Assembly (NCBI RefSeq): GCF_002914585.1
Contig: NZ_PDDM01000011.1
Coordinates: forward strand, 1 to 64,000
Length of the DNA: 64,000 nucleotides
Reading direction: 5' to 3'
DNA from: Pseudanabaena sp. BC1403
GTDB taxonomy: Bacteria; Cyanobacteriota; Cyanobacteriia; Pseudanabaenales; Pseudanabaenaceae
Every line of letters starts with the position of its first letter. Within the stretch, counting starts at the first letter, position 1. Both the position numbers and the translations under genes were made by a program. The notes under the pieces were generated by a model. It was not told the DNA's origin, did not search any database, and saw only the letters and a list, made by a program, of their open reading frames with translations. This document shows positions 7,820 through 14,282 of this stretch, piece after piece.

Positions 7820-9874
7820 ATGGCAGAGACTGTACCAGCAACCCTATCAGCAGCACAGCTCAGAGCATTAGAGAGGTCGCTTAATGGTGGATCTGTACCA
7901 AATTCACCACAGCTCAGAGCGTTGGAGAGGGCGCTTAATGGCGGGTCTGTGCCATATTCACCGCCGCCAGTGCCGAGTGACAATGGATTATTGCGCCAAG
8001 CACCAAACATTCCGAATACTAAACCTAGTCCAGCGCAAGCTCAAAATCTGATTGATACTCTCAATAATCAGCGTATCCCCACCACTCAAACAGCACCAAT
8101 CCCTAACACACCCATCCCTCAAGTAAATACCCCACCAGTCCCCCTAACACAAAGGGTAAATAATGCATTAACCTCTCCCATCTCCTTCCCAAGTGCCGAC
8201 AAAGTAAATAATGCTCTCAATAAAGCTGGTGGAGCCGTGGCGGCTGCTTCTGTCGCCATCAGTGTAGGTGGTTCTTTAGCTAATGCAGTTCGCAATCCAG
8301 ATACCAATTCTTTAGCGCAAGCAGCAGTTGCGTCTGCTAGTGGAGCTTTGCTGTTAGCACCAAATCCTTATGCTAAAGCCGCTGGTCTAGCTCTATCCGT
8401 TCTAGGACAGCCATTAGTAAACCTTATATTTCCTAGCGCAAATAATCTAATACCAAGCCCGAATCTGCCTTTGTCGGGTGGACAAAGCATAGGGATACCA
8501 TACACTCTCTATCTTTCTTATGATGTCTACCAAAATGGAAATCCGATTTTCTCTGTAAGCAGAAATGGATTTGCTATTACAGCGCCGTTCAGGGGGATTT
8601 CCGCACCTTACGGCAGTGGCACGAACTGGAGTATCTCAGTACAGGATGGATCGGGAACAAGGCAGATTCAGTTAGCGGCTGGGACTGGTGGACTAACTAT
8701 AATTGGATTTTCCCCATCCATAGAGCGAACCGATGGACAGCCAGACACAGGCGACAATCCTAGCGGTAATACTTATATCAACATAGTAAATAATGACGGC
8801 AGACCATCAGCATTGCCTTTTGATTTCGACCCTGCTGCGATCGGTGATGCAATCGATAAACTCAACGCCTTGAAAGATAGTGTTAATGGGTTAAGCGACG
8901 ATAATAAAGAGATTCTCGATAGGCTTAAGAATCTTGCAAATCCATCGGTAGCGAATCCTTTGCAGAGTGCTCCAGTCGCTCCGAATTTAGTACCAATTCC
9001 ACCAATAAAGCCAGCCGAGCCAAAATTAGGAGCACCTCAAGGCAGCTCCAATGAAACCGTTAAGTTGCCTGATAATTCTAAAATCATGGTGACAGGGGTT
9101 AACACTGGCAAAGAAAATGATGTCAGCACACCCAATATTTTGGATAAATTGAAGGAGCAAATCAACCAAGCGAAAGCAGCCGAGCAAGCTCAAACTAAGG
9201 CTACTCCGCAAACTCAACAAGATAGGTTTAAAGATCCAAAAGATTGTCAATTCAGTTGTGAGAATTTGGCTAAGTGCTTTGTGGATTTGAAAGTAAGTAT
9301 TTTTGATGGGTGCAACCCTGACACAGGTGTTGCCAAAACTAAGGAAATTACGATCCAAGTTTTACCGAAGGACAAGGCGAAAACTGAGGCTAGCTTTAAG
9401 GAATTATTGGACATGCGTAGCCGCGAATGCGACCTGTCCGATCGGGTGCAAACTACGCCCGAATATTGGGCAACCAGACGCGGACAAATCCCACAGGCGA
9501 TCATTCTGTATAAGACTACTACCAAGGGGGAGAATGGGCAGCCTAGCTATTATCAGCTCCAGATACCTCATTACAATGGCGGAAAGAACGGTAAACCCTC
9601 TCTGCCTACTTATCAGAAAGGCGAACACATGGCTATTTATGAGTGTATTGATGGGTCTCAAATGCAGGTCTATGCGATTAGTGATGCTGAGGCATTGCGG
9701 GTGATTAATGCCTGTGAGAAATACATTAATCCTAGAATGAGAATGAAGGATAAGAAGAATATCAAAACGGGCAAAAGAGGAGGAATGGAAAAGGTTTCTG
9801 TTAAGCCTATTCGATTGGATTTTAGTTCCATCGGACAGGCTAAGAAGTCGCCAGACTGGAGCATACCGCTATGA
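7820..9874 (+). CDS. Large Ala/Gly-rich virion-like protein (element A)
   Basis: 684 residues. Residues 14-45 hold a duplicated unit, LRALERSLNGGSVP then LRALERALNGGSVP. A Pro/Asn-rich linker follows, then a hydrophobic Ala/Gly region around 140-215 (GGAVAAASVAISVGG) that could insert in a membrane. Residues 230-340 are beta-rich, and a C-terminal domain begins at SCENLAKCF with several Cys. It is made right after the fibre, and element B has a 776-residue protein of the same general plan. A role in membrane penetration or as a core protein is inference. The ribosome site GGAG precedes the ATG. Confidence 0.55.
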   Translation: MAETVPATLSAAQLRALERSLNGGSVPNSPQLRALERALNGGSVPYSPPPVPSDNGLLRQAPNIPNTKPSPAQAQNLIDTLNNQRIPTTQTAPIPNTPIPQVNTPPVPLTQRVNNALTSPISFPSADKVNNALNKAGGAVAAASVAISVGGSLANAVRNPDTNSLAQAAVASASGALLLAPNPYAKAAGLALSVLGQPLVNLIFPSANNLIPSPNLPLSGGQSIGIPYTLYLSYDVYQNGNPIFSVSRNGFAITAPFRGISAPYGSGTNWSISVQDGSGTRQIQLAAGTGGLTIIGFSPSIERTDGQPDTGDNPSGNTYINIVNNDGRPSALPFDFDPAAIGDAIDKLNALKDSVNGLSDDNKEILDRLKNLANPSVANPLQSAPVAPNLVPIPPIKPAEPKLGAPQGSSNETVKLPDNSKIMVTGVNTGKENDVSTPNILDKLKEQINQAKAAEQAQTKATPQTQQDRFKDPKDCQFSCENLAKCFVDLKVSIFDGCNPDTGVAKTKEITIQVLPKDKAKTEASFKELLDMRSRECDLSDRVQTTPEYWATRRGQIPQAIILYKTTTKGENGQPSYYQLQIPHYNGGKNGKPSLPTYQKGEHMAIYECIDGSQMQVYAISDAEALRVINACEKYINPRMRMKDKKNIKTGKRGGMEKVSVKPIRLDFSSIGQAKKSPDWSIPL

Positions 9875-10359
9875 CGCTGATTGATGACGCGATGCGAAAT
9901 CTATTCATTGAGACTTATAAACTCTATGAGTTGGAGAAGCAATTTAACTATCAGAATTATGGGAAGTATCCGTATAGAGATAGAAAGAATAGTGTTCAGA
10001 TAATTGCGGATTTTAATGTTGATGCTTATAGCGTAAACGGTTTGTTTGTGACGGAAGAGAGCTATTTGCAGTATTACCCACCTGAGATAATTGAGACTGT
10101 AGAGAGTGTTTTGGTTGAGTCTAGGTATGTATCTCAAGTTTTTGAGCAGTCTGTGGAGATTGTGCAAGGCGATCAGGGTCAAATAGATGAGATAACGCTT
10201 CAGACTGCCTATGGGTCGATACTTGCCTATGAACGTTATGAGAATATTGTTGTGCGTGAGTTTGTGGAGGTGGAGGCGGTTGAGGTGCAAACTATGAGGT
10301 ATCTTTTCCCGTTTAATTGTGTGCCTGATAGTTTGGGTAGGTTAGTTTTGAGTTTTTAG
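9871..10359 (+). CDS. Late protein of element A, unknown
   Basis: 162 residues, starting at an ATG that overlaps the stop of the large protein (ATGA), so translation is coupled. Tyr- and acid-rich, with a predicted N-terminal helix (NLFIETYKLYELEKQFNYQ) and then beta sequence. There is no signal or catalytic motif. The tight coupling to the large protein suggests they work together. Family unknown. Confidence 0.5.
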   Translation: MTLIDDAMRNLFIETYKLYELEKQFNYQNYGKYPYRDRKNSVQIIADFNVDAYSVNGLFVTEESYLQYYPPEIIETVESVLVESRYVSQVFEQSVEIVQGDQGQIDEITLQTAYGSILAYERYENIVVREFVEVEAVEVQTMRYLFPFNCVPDSLGRLVLSF

Positions 10360-10382
10360 CGATCGCATTTTATAATTTTGAG

Positions 10383-10652
10383 ATGAAATACATAATTAGA
10401 AAAACATCCCGATCCACGATGCAAGCTTATGCAGGTGTTAGCTGTAATGTAGCTGGTGTCCCAGAGGGAAAAATCTATGAGGATTATGACGATGCGGTTG
10501 CAGATGCTGCAAAATTATCTTCGGTTAACCCAGTGGGTTTTGAGGTCATCGAAGTTCCTAAGAAAAAGAGGTTTTGTTTTGTAAGAGCCACGGAGGACAC
10601 TCGATCTAGAGAGTGTAGATCGATGGGTCAATTACTTGGGTATGAAGACTAA
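10383..10652 (+). CDS. Small protein at the end of the late block (element A)
   Basis: 89 residues, starts MKYIIRKTSRSTMQAYAG; the middle (YEDYDDAVADAAKLSS) is like a small alpha/beta fold. A weak SH3- or DRBM-like flavour is possible, but I cannot assign it. Followed at once by a HIP1-containing bidirectional terminator. Confidence 0.45.
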   Translation: MKYIIRKTSRSTMQAYAGVSCNVAGVPEGKIYEDYDDAVADAAKLSSVNPVGFEVIEVPKKKRFCFVRATEDTRSRECRSMGQLLGYED

Positions 10653-10687
10653 GAAAGGCGATCGCAATATCTGCGATCGCCTTTCTT
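10651..10687. terminator. Bidirectional terminator built from two HIP1 sites
   Basis: Arms AAGAAAGGCGATCGCA (10651-10666) and its exact complement at 10672-10687, loop ATATC. It separates the convergent late block and the repressor operon of element A. Confidence 0.75.
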
Positions 10688-10688
10688 G

Positions 10689-11144
10689 TTATTGCCGATC
10701 TCTCAAAACATCCTCTATAGCCTTTTCGATTAACCATAGCCTAGACCTGTTCGGGTAATTTCTCCTTAGTCCTTCAAGAATGCGATCGCAAGTGGCTTGA
10801 TCTCTTATTAGGGATAGCAGGTATTGTTCTTTCTCTCTCTTGTTTTCACGTCTTGAAACCTTGTTGCTACTAGGCTTGACTTTATCTAACTCATACTTGA
10901 TTCCTAGCACTAATAAAATCAAAAATATTGACGAAGACACAACCACAAAAAGCCCTTGGGGTATCGTCAATCCGAAAAATACCAAGAAGTTTGCAAAAAG
11001 GAAAGCGATCCACCCTAACAAAAGTATGATCGCCGCCCAAACTAAATATTGAATAAGTTTTTCTAGTCGGTAACTACCCTGAAAAGCCCAAAATATCGTG
11101 CCTGCGGCGATCGCAAAACATACCAATCCTAGAAATAAACTCAT
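10689..11144 (-). CDS. Membrane protein with conserved C-terminal domain, partner of the repressor (element A)
   Basis: 151 residues. Three hydrophobic helices fill residues 1-85 (start MSLFLGLVCFAIAAGTIFWA), then a basic linker and a soluble C-terminal domain ending LIEKAIEDVLRDRQ. The matching gene of element B has only one short N-terminal helix but the same C-terminal domain (ACEKAILDIERDRRI). It begins directly after the repressor gene and is surely co-transcribed with it. Superinfection exclusion or sensing for the switch are possible roles, by position only. Confidence 0.6.
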   Translation of the reverse strand: MSLFLGLVCFAIAAGTIFWAFQGSYRLEKLIQYLVWAAIILLLGWIAFLFANFLVFFGLTIPQGLFVVVSSSIFLILLVLGIKYELDKVKPSSNKVSRRENKREKEQYLLSLIRDQATCDRILEGLRRNYPNRSRLWLIEKAIEDVLRDRQ

Positions 11145-11489
11145 CTACCTTCCTGCACTCTCCGCGATCGCAACTAACCTATCACTTACAGCCCTGTCGA
11201 TAAGCACGATTTGTTTAAATGAAAGCTTTTTAATTTGCTTTGTCATTTGCGTGACAACATCAGACTCTGGCAGATCGCCACACTCTAGATAGTTTTGAGC
11301 TTGTTCTAAGGTGTAACCAGCCCTAGCGGCGATACCTGATAGATGCTTTGTTTCTGGAATACTAACGCCATTCTCCCAATGCTGAACGGCTGTGGAAGAT
11401 ACACCCAGTTCAGCGCCAAAAGCTCTTTGGCTCATATCACCACGAGCCAACTTAACCAGAATCGAGACTCTTTCGCCTTGCGCGCTCAT
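11145..11489 (-). CDS. XRE-family repressor (element A)
   Basis: 114 residues from the ATG at 11489; a start five codons earlier is less likely. Residues about 10-60 form a Cro/CI-type helix-turn-helix (SQRAFGAELGVSSTAVQHWE). The C-terminal part ends DRLVAIAESAGR, identical over 12 residues in the element B repressor although the rest has diverged, which points to a conserved contact, perhaps dimerisation or the partner membrane protein. It faces the ribbon-helix-helix gene across a shared operator region, as in phage-type switches. Confidence 0.8.
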   Translation of the reverse strand: MSAQGERVSILVKLARGDMSQRAFGAELGVSSTAVQHWENGVSIPETKHLSGIAARAGYTLEQAQNYLECGDLPESDVVTQMTKQIKKLSFKQIVLIDRAVSDRLVAIAESAGR

Positions 11490-11629
11490 AAGCACACCTT
11501 GCAAGCAAACTTGTATAACTTTGCAATAGTCTACATTTATAAAACCCTAGTTGTCTAATATTGTAACTATTGACAATTAAAGTTTTATAGTCTTATAGTT
11601 GCAAGTGAAGTTGTTAAAAATTACAAGCT
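11490..11629. promoter_or_regulatory. Divergent control region of element A
   Basis: TTGACA (11570-11575) and TATAGT (11594-11599), 18 bases apart, form a good rightward promoter for the ribbon-helix-helix gene. The half-site TTGCAA occurs three times (11509, 11521 and about 11599), partly as inverted pairs with CTTGTATAA and CTTATAGTT. These are likely repressor operators. Confidence 0.65.
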
Positions 11630-11815
11630 ATGCAAACTACAGACAAGGCGCGGGTTACCGCAATGCTATCCCCAGACACTGACAAGAAGCTTCGGCTTTT
11701 TGTAGTCCACCAAGGCTCAAACCTAAGCGAGACGGTTGAGGCAATGATTCTCCATTGCATCGACAATCCCCATTTCATCAACGAACTCACCAAAAAAGAA
11801 GAGATCGATCGCTAG
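11630..11815 (+). CDS. Ribbon-helix-helix DNA-binding protein (element A)
   Basis: 61 residues with the pattern of a CopG/Arc-type ribbon-helix-helix: a beta strand ARVTAMLSPD, then helix KKLRLFVVHQG and helix SNLSETVEAMILHC. Strongly similar to the protein of element B in the same place; both end TKKEEID. First gene of the early block and opposite the XRE repressor. In small plasmids and phages such proteins control replication or the early promoter. The last codons form the left arm of the terminator. Confidence 0.75.
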   Translation: MQTTDKARVTAMLSPDTDKKLRLFVVHQGSNLSETVEAMILHCIDNPHFINELTKKEEIDR

Positions 11816-11846
11816 TTCCCGCTAGTCAATCAATCTCTTCTTTTTT
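11792..11846 (+). terminator. Terminator overlapping the end of the ribbon-helix-helix gene (element A)
   Basis: Arms AAAAAAGAAGAGAT (11792-11805) and ATCTCTTCTTTTTT (11833-11846) followed by more T. The left arm encodes the KKEEI end. The same stem, in the same place, occurs in element B. It may attenuate the early operon. Confidence 0.75.
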
Positions 11847-11881
11847 GTTTTTGCACAGCTATCCCAAACCAATTAGAGACT

Positions 11882-12073
11882 ATGCAACCAAACAATCTTA
11901 CAGCAACCATCTGGCTATCGCCTTACCGATTGACCTATCGGACAAGTGACCACGAACTCACAGGCGCAATCAACCGCCACGATCCAGACCTCCTACAGAA
12001 AACCCTAGAGCGTCTCTACGCCTATCTAATCAATGAAGGCTATTCACCCCTAATTTTGCACATGGAGCATTAA
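11882..12073 (+). CDS. Small early protein 1 of element A
   Basis: 63 residues: LTATIWLSPYRLTYRTSD, then a helix LLQKTLERLYAYLINEGYSPL. It corresponds to the 78-residue protein of element B (PTATIWVSRGRYTF and the helix before GYFVKIEQ), so the gene is real and conserved. Function unknown; the beta-then-helix form suits a small nucleic-acid-binding or adaptor protein. Confidence 0.6.
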   Translation: MQPNNLTATIWLSPYRLTYRTSDHELTGAINRHDPDLLQKTLERLYAYLINEGYSPLILHMEH

Positions 12074-12079
12074 TCAACT

Positions 12080-12367
12080 ATGACATTCCCACAACCCGCT
12101 TGCTATTACGGCTTGCAGCTATCAGAATCCGCAGAGAGTCTCATTACCAGCTTGGACTATAAACAAACCTTCAACTTGCTTTATGACGTTATTTACAATG
12201 TCTCTCAAACTGACGAACGCTTTTATGCACAGGGTTTCATGCTTGTTAAGTGGTTTGAAGATGAGATCGAAGCATTGACGACAGCAAACAAGATTGCTTT
12301 GGTTCGTTGGTTAGGCGATCGCCTTGCATTCCTGCACACCGTACCAGTGCAAGAGGTGAAGTCATGA
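12080..12367 (+). CDS. Small early protein 2 of element A
   Basis: 95 residues beginning MTFPQPACYYGLQLS. It matches the element B protein MQPLGYYGLSLD in the YYGL start, the central helix and the end motif (NKIALVRWLGDRL against EKIALIRGLCDRI). Mostly helical. The next gene starts inside its stop codon (ATGA). Function unknown. Confidence 0.6.
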   Translation: MTFPQPACYYGLQLSESAESLITSLDYKQTFNLLYDVIYNVSQTDERFYAQGFMLVKWFEDEIEALTTANKIALVRWLGDRLAFLHTVPVQEVKS

Positions 12368-12546
12368 AAACTCAACTAACAGAACAAGATAAAGCTTTAC
12401 TGAAAGGCTGCCAGAGCGTATGGCATTTAGGCTGGATACTCCAAAACGAACTTGACCATGGACGTATACCAGAAACCGAGCTTATAAAAGCTGTGCGCGA
12501 ATGTTGCGATCGCATCGAAAGCAAAATCACTGAGGTGAAGTCATGA
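12364..12546 (+). CDS. Small early protein 3 of element A
   Basis: 60 residues from the ATG at 12364, which overlaps the previous stop. Helical, ending AVRECCDRIESKITEVKS. The DRIE motif near the C-terminus recalls early protein 2, so it may be a shortened duplicate. The sequence GAGGTGAAGTCATGA is found at both its start and its end, a repeated ribosome-site and coupling signal. Confidence 0.55.
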   Translation: MKTQLTEQDKALLKGCQSVWHLGWILQNELDHGRIPETELIKAVRECCDRIESKITEVKS

Positions 12547-12938
12547 CTGACTATGCCTCTGACGAATTATGTCCAGATTGTCACGCTTACATCACCTATA
12601 CCGATGAGGGTAAGTCTTGCTGCGATTGCCCTGAGCCTTGCCCCTGTGGATGTGGAGATATTGCTATTAGGTGTGTGTACAGCACCAAGAAGCTAGACAC
12701 ACTCAAGATTGACTATCACTTGAGCAACTACAACGCCTCAGCAAATGCCTTAGTTAGAGGCATTGACGACCCCAAAGAGTTTGCAAGAGTTGACGCAAAT
12801 CGTAAGGCAAGCTTCGTAGCGATCGCCCTAGAGATAGGGGTAATAACTGCGATCGGTGATGCCGATCTATCCCGTGAAGAGTGGGAAAAAACTATTTCTT
12901 GGATTAGTGATTACGAGAATCAGGAGATCGCAGCATGA
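12543..12938 (+). CDS. Zinc-ribbon protein of element A
   Basis: 131 residues. Within the first 45 residues there are nine cysteines (CPDCHAY, CCDCPEPCPCGCGD), forming a zinc ribbon or a two-zinc cluster. The remainder is helical, with FVAIALEIGVITAIGDADLS. Coupled by ATGA overlaps to the genes on both sides. Element B has a different Cys-rich protein in its early block. Possibly DNA- or protein-binding; not assigned to a family. Confidence 0.55.
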   Translation: MTDYASDELCPDCHAYITYTDEGKSCCDCPEPCPCGCGDIAIRCVYSTKKLDTLKIDYHLSNYNASANALVRGIDDPKEFARVDANRKASFVAIALEIGVITAIGDADLSREEWEKTISWISDYENQEIAA

Positions 12939-13132
12939 ACCCCTATAACACTTACTACAGGCTAGACTCGCCAATTTTTGGCAATGTCAGAAATGGGCTT
13001 ATCCCCAAAGAAGTGTGGGTAGAGGAAATCATCCCCGATCCTAAAGAGTTTGGCGGCATCTTTTACACAGAGCGATATACAAAACTCCCAATAGCAATAC
13101 TTTTGGCGAATAGACGCATCAAAACCAACTAA
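12935..13132 (+). CDS. Small early protein of element A, unknown
   Basis: 65 residues, translationally coupled to the zinc-ribbon gene (ATGA). Aromatic N-terminus (NPYNTYYRLDSPIFG), no membrane helix, no known motif. Followed by the HIP1-bounded hairpin. Confidence 0.45.
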   Translation: MNPYNTYYRLDSPIFGNVRNGLIPKEVWVEEIIPDPKEFGGIFYTERYTKLPIAILLANRRIKTN

Positions 13133-13174
13133 CCAACGCGATCGCAAATTTACCGAGTGAAATTGCGATCGCCT
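13128..13174 (+). repeat. HIP1-bounded intergenic hairpin (element A copy)
   Basis: CCAACGCGATCGCAAA, an inner GAGTGAAATT, then GCGATCGCC. Three near-copies lie between early genes of element B in the same orientation relative to transcription. The module begins directly after a stop codon and ends before the next ribosome site. A worn copy (AACCAACGAGATCGCC) follows the next gene at about 13513. Confidence 0.7.
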
Positions 13175-13192
13175 AACTATTTTTTGAAATCC

Positions 13193-13513
13193 ATGAAAAA
13201 CATCAAAGGAAACGCGAATCAACTCAAAACCATGCTGAAGCTTTGCAGTACTCACGGCTGGGAGCTTAAGAAGGTCATCAGCTCACGACAAAAAGAAGGG
13301 AGCCATTTATTTGTTGGCGAGGTTAGAGCTGAGTTTTACTGTCATAGAAATAAGCCGTCATTTGCTAAAGGCAATGTTTATATCACCATCCGCAGTGATG
13401 GCACTGTAGACCAAGGCTATGAAAGCGATCTTCATTCTGAGCTTATTCGGTACTTCCAAAGAGCAGATATCACCACCGACCCCTCTAAAAATCTTGGCAA
13501 AGGACTCAGATAA
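13193..13513 (+). CDS. Hypothetical early protein of element A
   Basis: 106 residues from the ATG at 13193. An upstream in-frame start at 13157 only translates the hairpin repeat (MKLRSP...), which also gives the same false N-terminus in element B, so I reject it. The middle VGEVRAEFYCHRNKPSF and NVYITIRSDGTVDQGY look like a small alpha/beta fold. Family not recognised. Confidence 0.5.
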   Translation: MKNIKGNANQLKTMLKLCSTHGWELKKVISSRQKEGSHLFVGEVRAEFYCHRNKPSFAKGNVYITIRSDGTVDQGYESDLHSELIRYFQRADITTDPSKNLGKGLR

Positions 13514-13546
13514 CCAACGAGATCGCCTAATTACCAAATCAAAACT

Positions 13547-13948
13547 ATGGAACTAACAAAAAAAGCTCTATCAATCAGACAGCCTTGGGCGTGGTTGATT
13601 GCAAATGGCTACAAAGGCATTGAGAACCGATCATGGTCAACCACTTTCAGGGGTGAGTTTTTCATCCATGCATCCAAAGGCATGACGAGGAAAGAGTATC
13701 AGCAATGTCAAGAGTTTTTGGACTGGCTGGACAGAGAGTGTCATATGTTCCTGCCCCAAATTGTTTTGCCAGAAAAGAAAGATCTACAGTTCGGCGGCAT
13801 TATTGGCGAGGCAAAGCTTACAACGTGTGTAACCGATTCCGATAGTGGTTGGTTTACTGGGGAATTCGCCTTTGTATTAGAAGAACAAAAAACCGTGCCA
13901 TTCATTCCCTGCTCTGGAAAATTGGGCTTCTTTTATCCCGACATCTAA
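13547..13948 (+). CDS. ASCH-domain protein (element A)
   Basis: 133 residues with the ASCH pattern: LSIRQPWAWLIANGYKGIENR at the N-terminus (KxxExR-type pocket), then GEFFIHASKG, and GGIIGEAKLTTCV in the middle. ASCH domains have a PUA-like beta-barrel that binds RNA or modified nucleotides, and small phage and plasmid copies are common. Some family members act on modified cytidine. Not seen in element B, so it is accessory cargo. The ATG is preceded by a worn copy of the hairpin. Confidence 0.75.
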   Translation: MELTKKALSIRQPWAWLIANGYKGIENRSWSTTFRGEFFIHASKGMTRKEYQQCQEFLDWLDRECHMFLPQIVLPEKKDLQFGGIIGEAKLTTCVTDSDSGWFTGEFAFVLEEQKTVPFIPCSGKLGFFYPDI

Positions 13949-13970
13949 AAAGCATTTGGAGAACTTACTT

Positions 13971-14282
13971 ATGCCGATGAACCGCAAACTTTATCCACCT
14001 GACTGGGACATCATTGCTTTTGAAGTAAAGCAAGAGGCTGAGTGGATTTGCCAGAAATGTGGCAAGCAATGCCTTAGACCTAATGAAGTAGCTGAAGCCC
14101 ATAAAACAGATATTCGCGAGTGGGCTATTCATACACTCACAGTTCACCACATCGATCATGTGCCGATGAATTGCGATCGCGAAAATCTAATCGCACTTTG
14201 CAGCGTGTGCCACCGTCGCCAACACGCCCATGACAAGAAATTTGGAATCACCACCCATCAACCAAGTCTTTTTCAGCTATGA
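13971..14282 (+). CDS. HNH endonuclease (element A)
   Basis: 103 residues from the ATG at 13971; a TTG at 13956 would add five. A first zinc pair CQKCGKQC is followed by the HNH core VHHIDHVPMNCDRENLIALC and then CHRRQH, so four cysteines can hold the structural zinc and the HH pair is catalytic. In phages, HNH proteins act in packaging, homing or restriction. Its stop overlaps the primase-helicase start. No counterpart in element B, so packaging is not a shared need. Confidence 0.8.
   Translation: MPMNRKLYPPDWDIIAFEVKQEAEWICQKCGKQCLRPNEVAEAHKTDIREWAIHTLTVHHIDHVPMNCDRENLIALCSVCHRRQHAHDKKFGITTHQPSLFQL

Noticed and set aside
9026-9864. Several antisense frames under the large element A protein
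   Set aside because: Shadows with no start signals; the sense frame has coherent domains and coupling.
13157-13192. In-frame N-terminal extension MKLRSP... of the 13193 gene, and the same at 20657-20696
   Set aside because: Both are read from the same non-coding hairpin, so they are not real protein.
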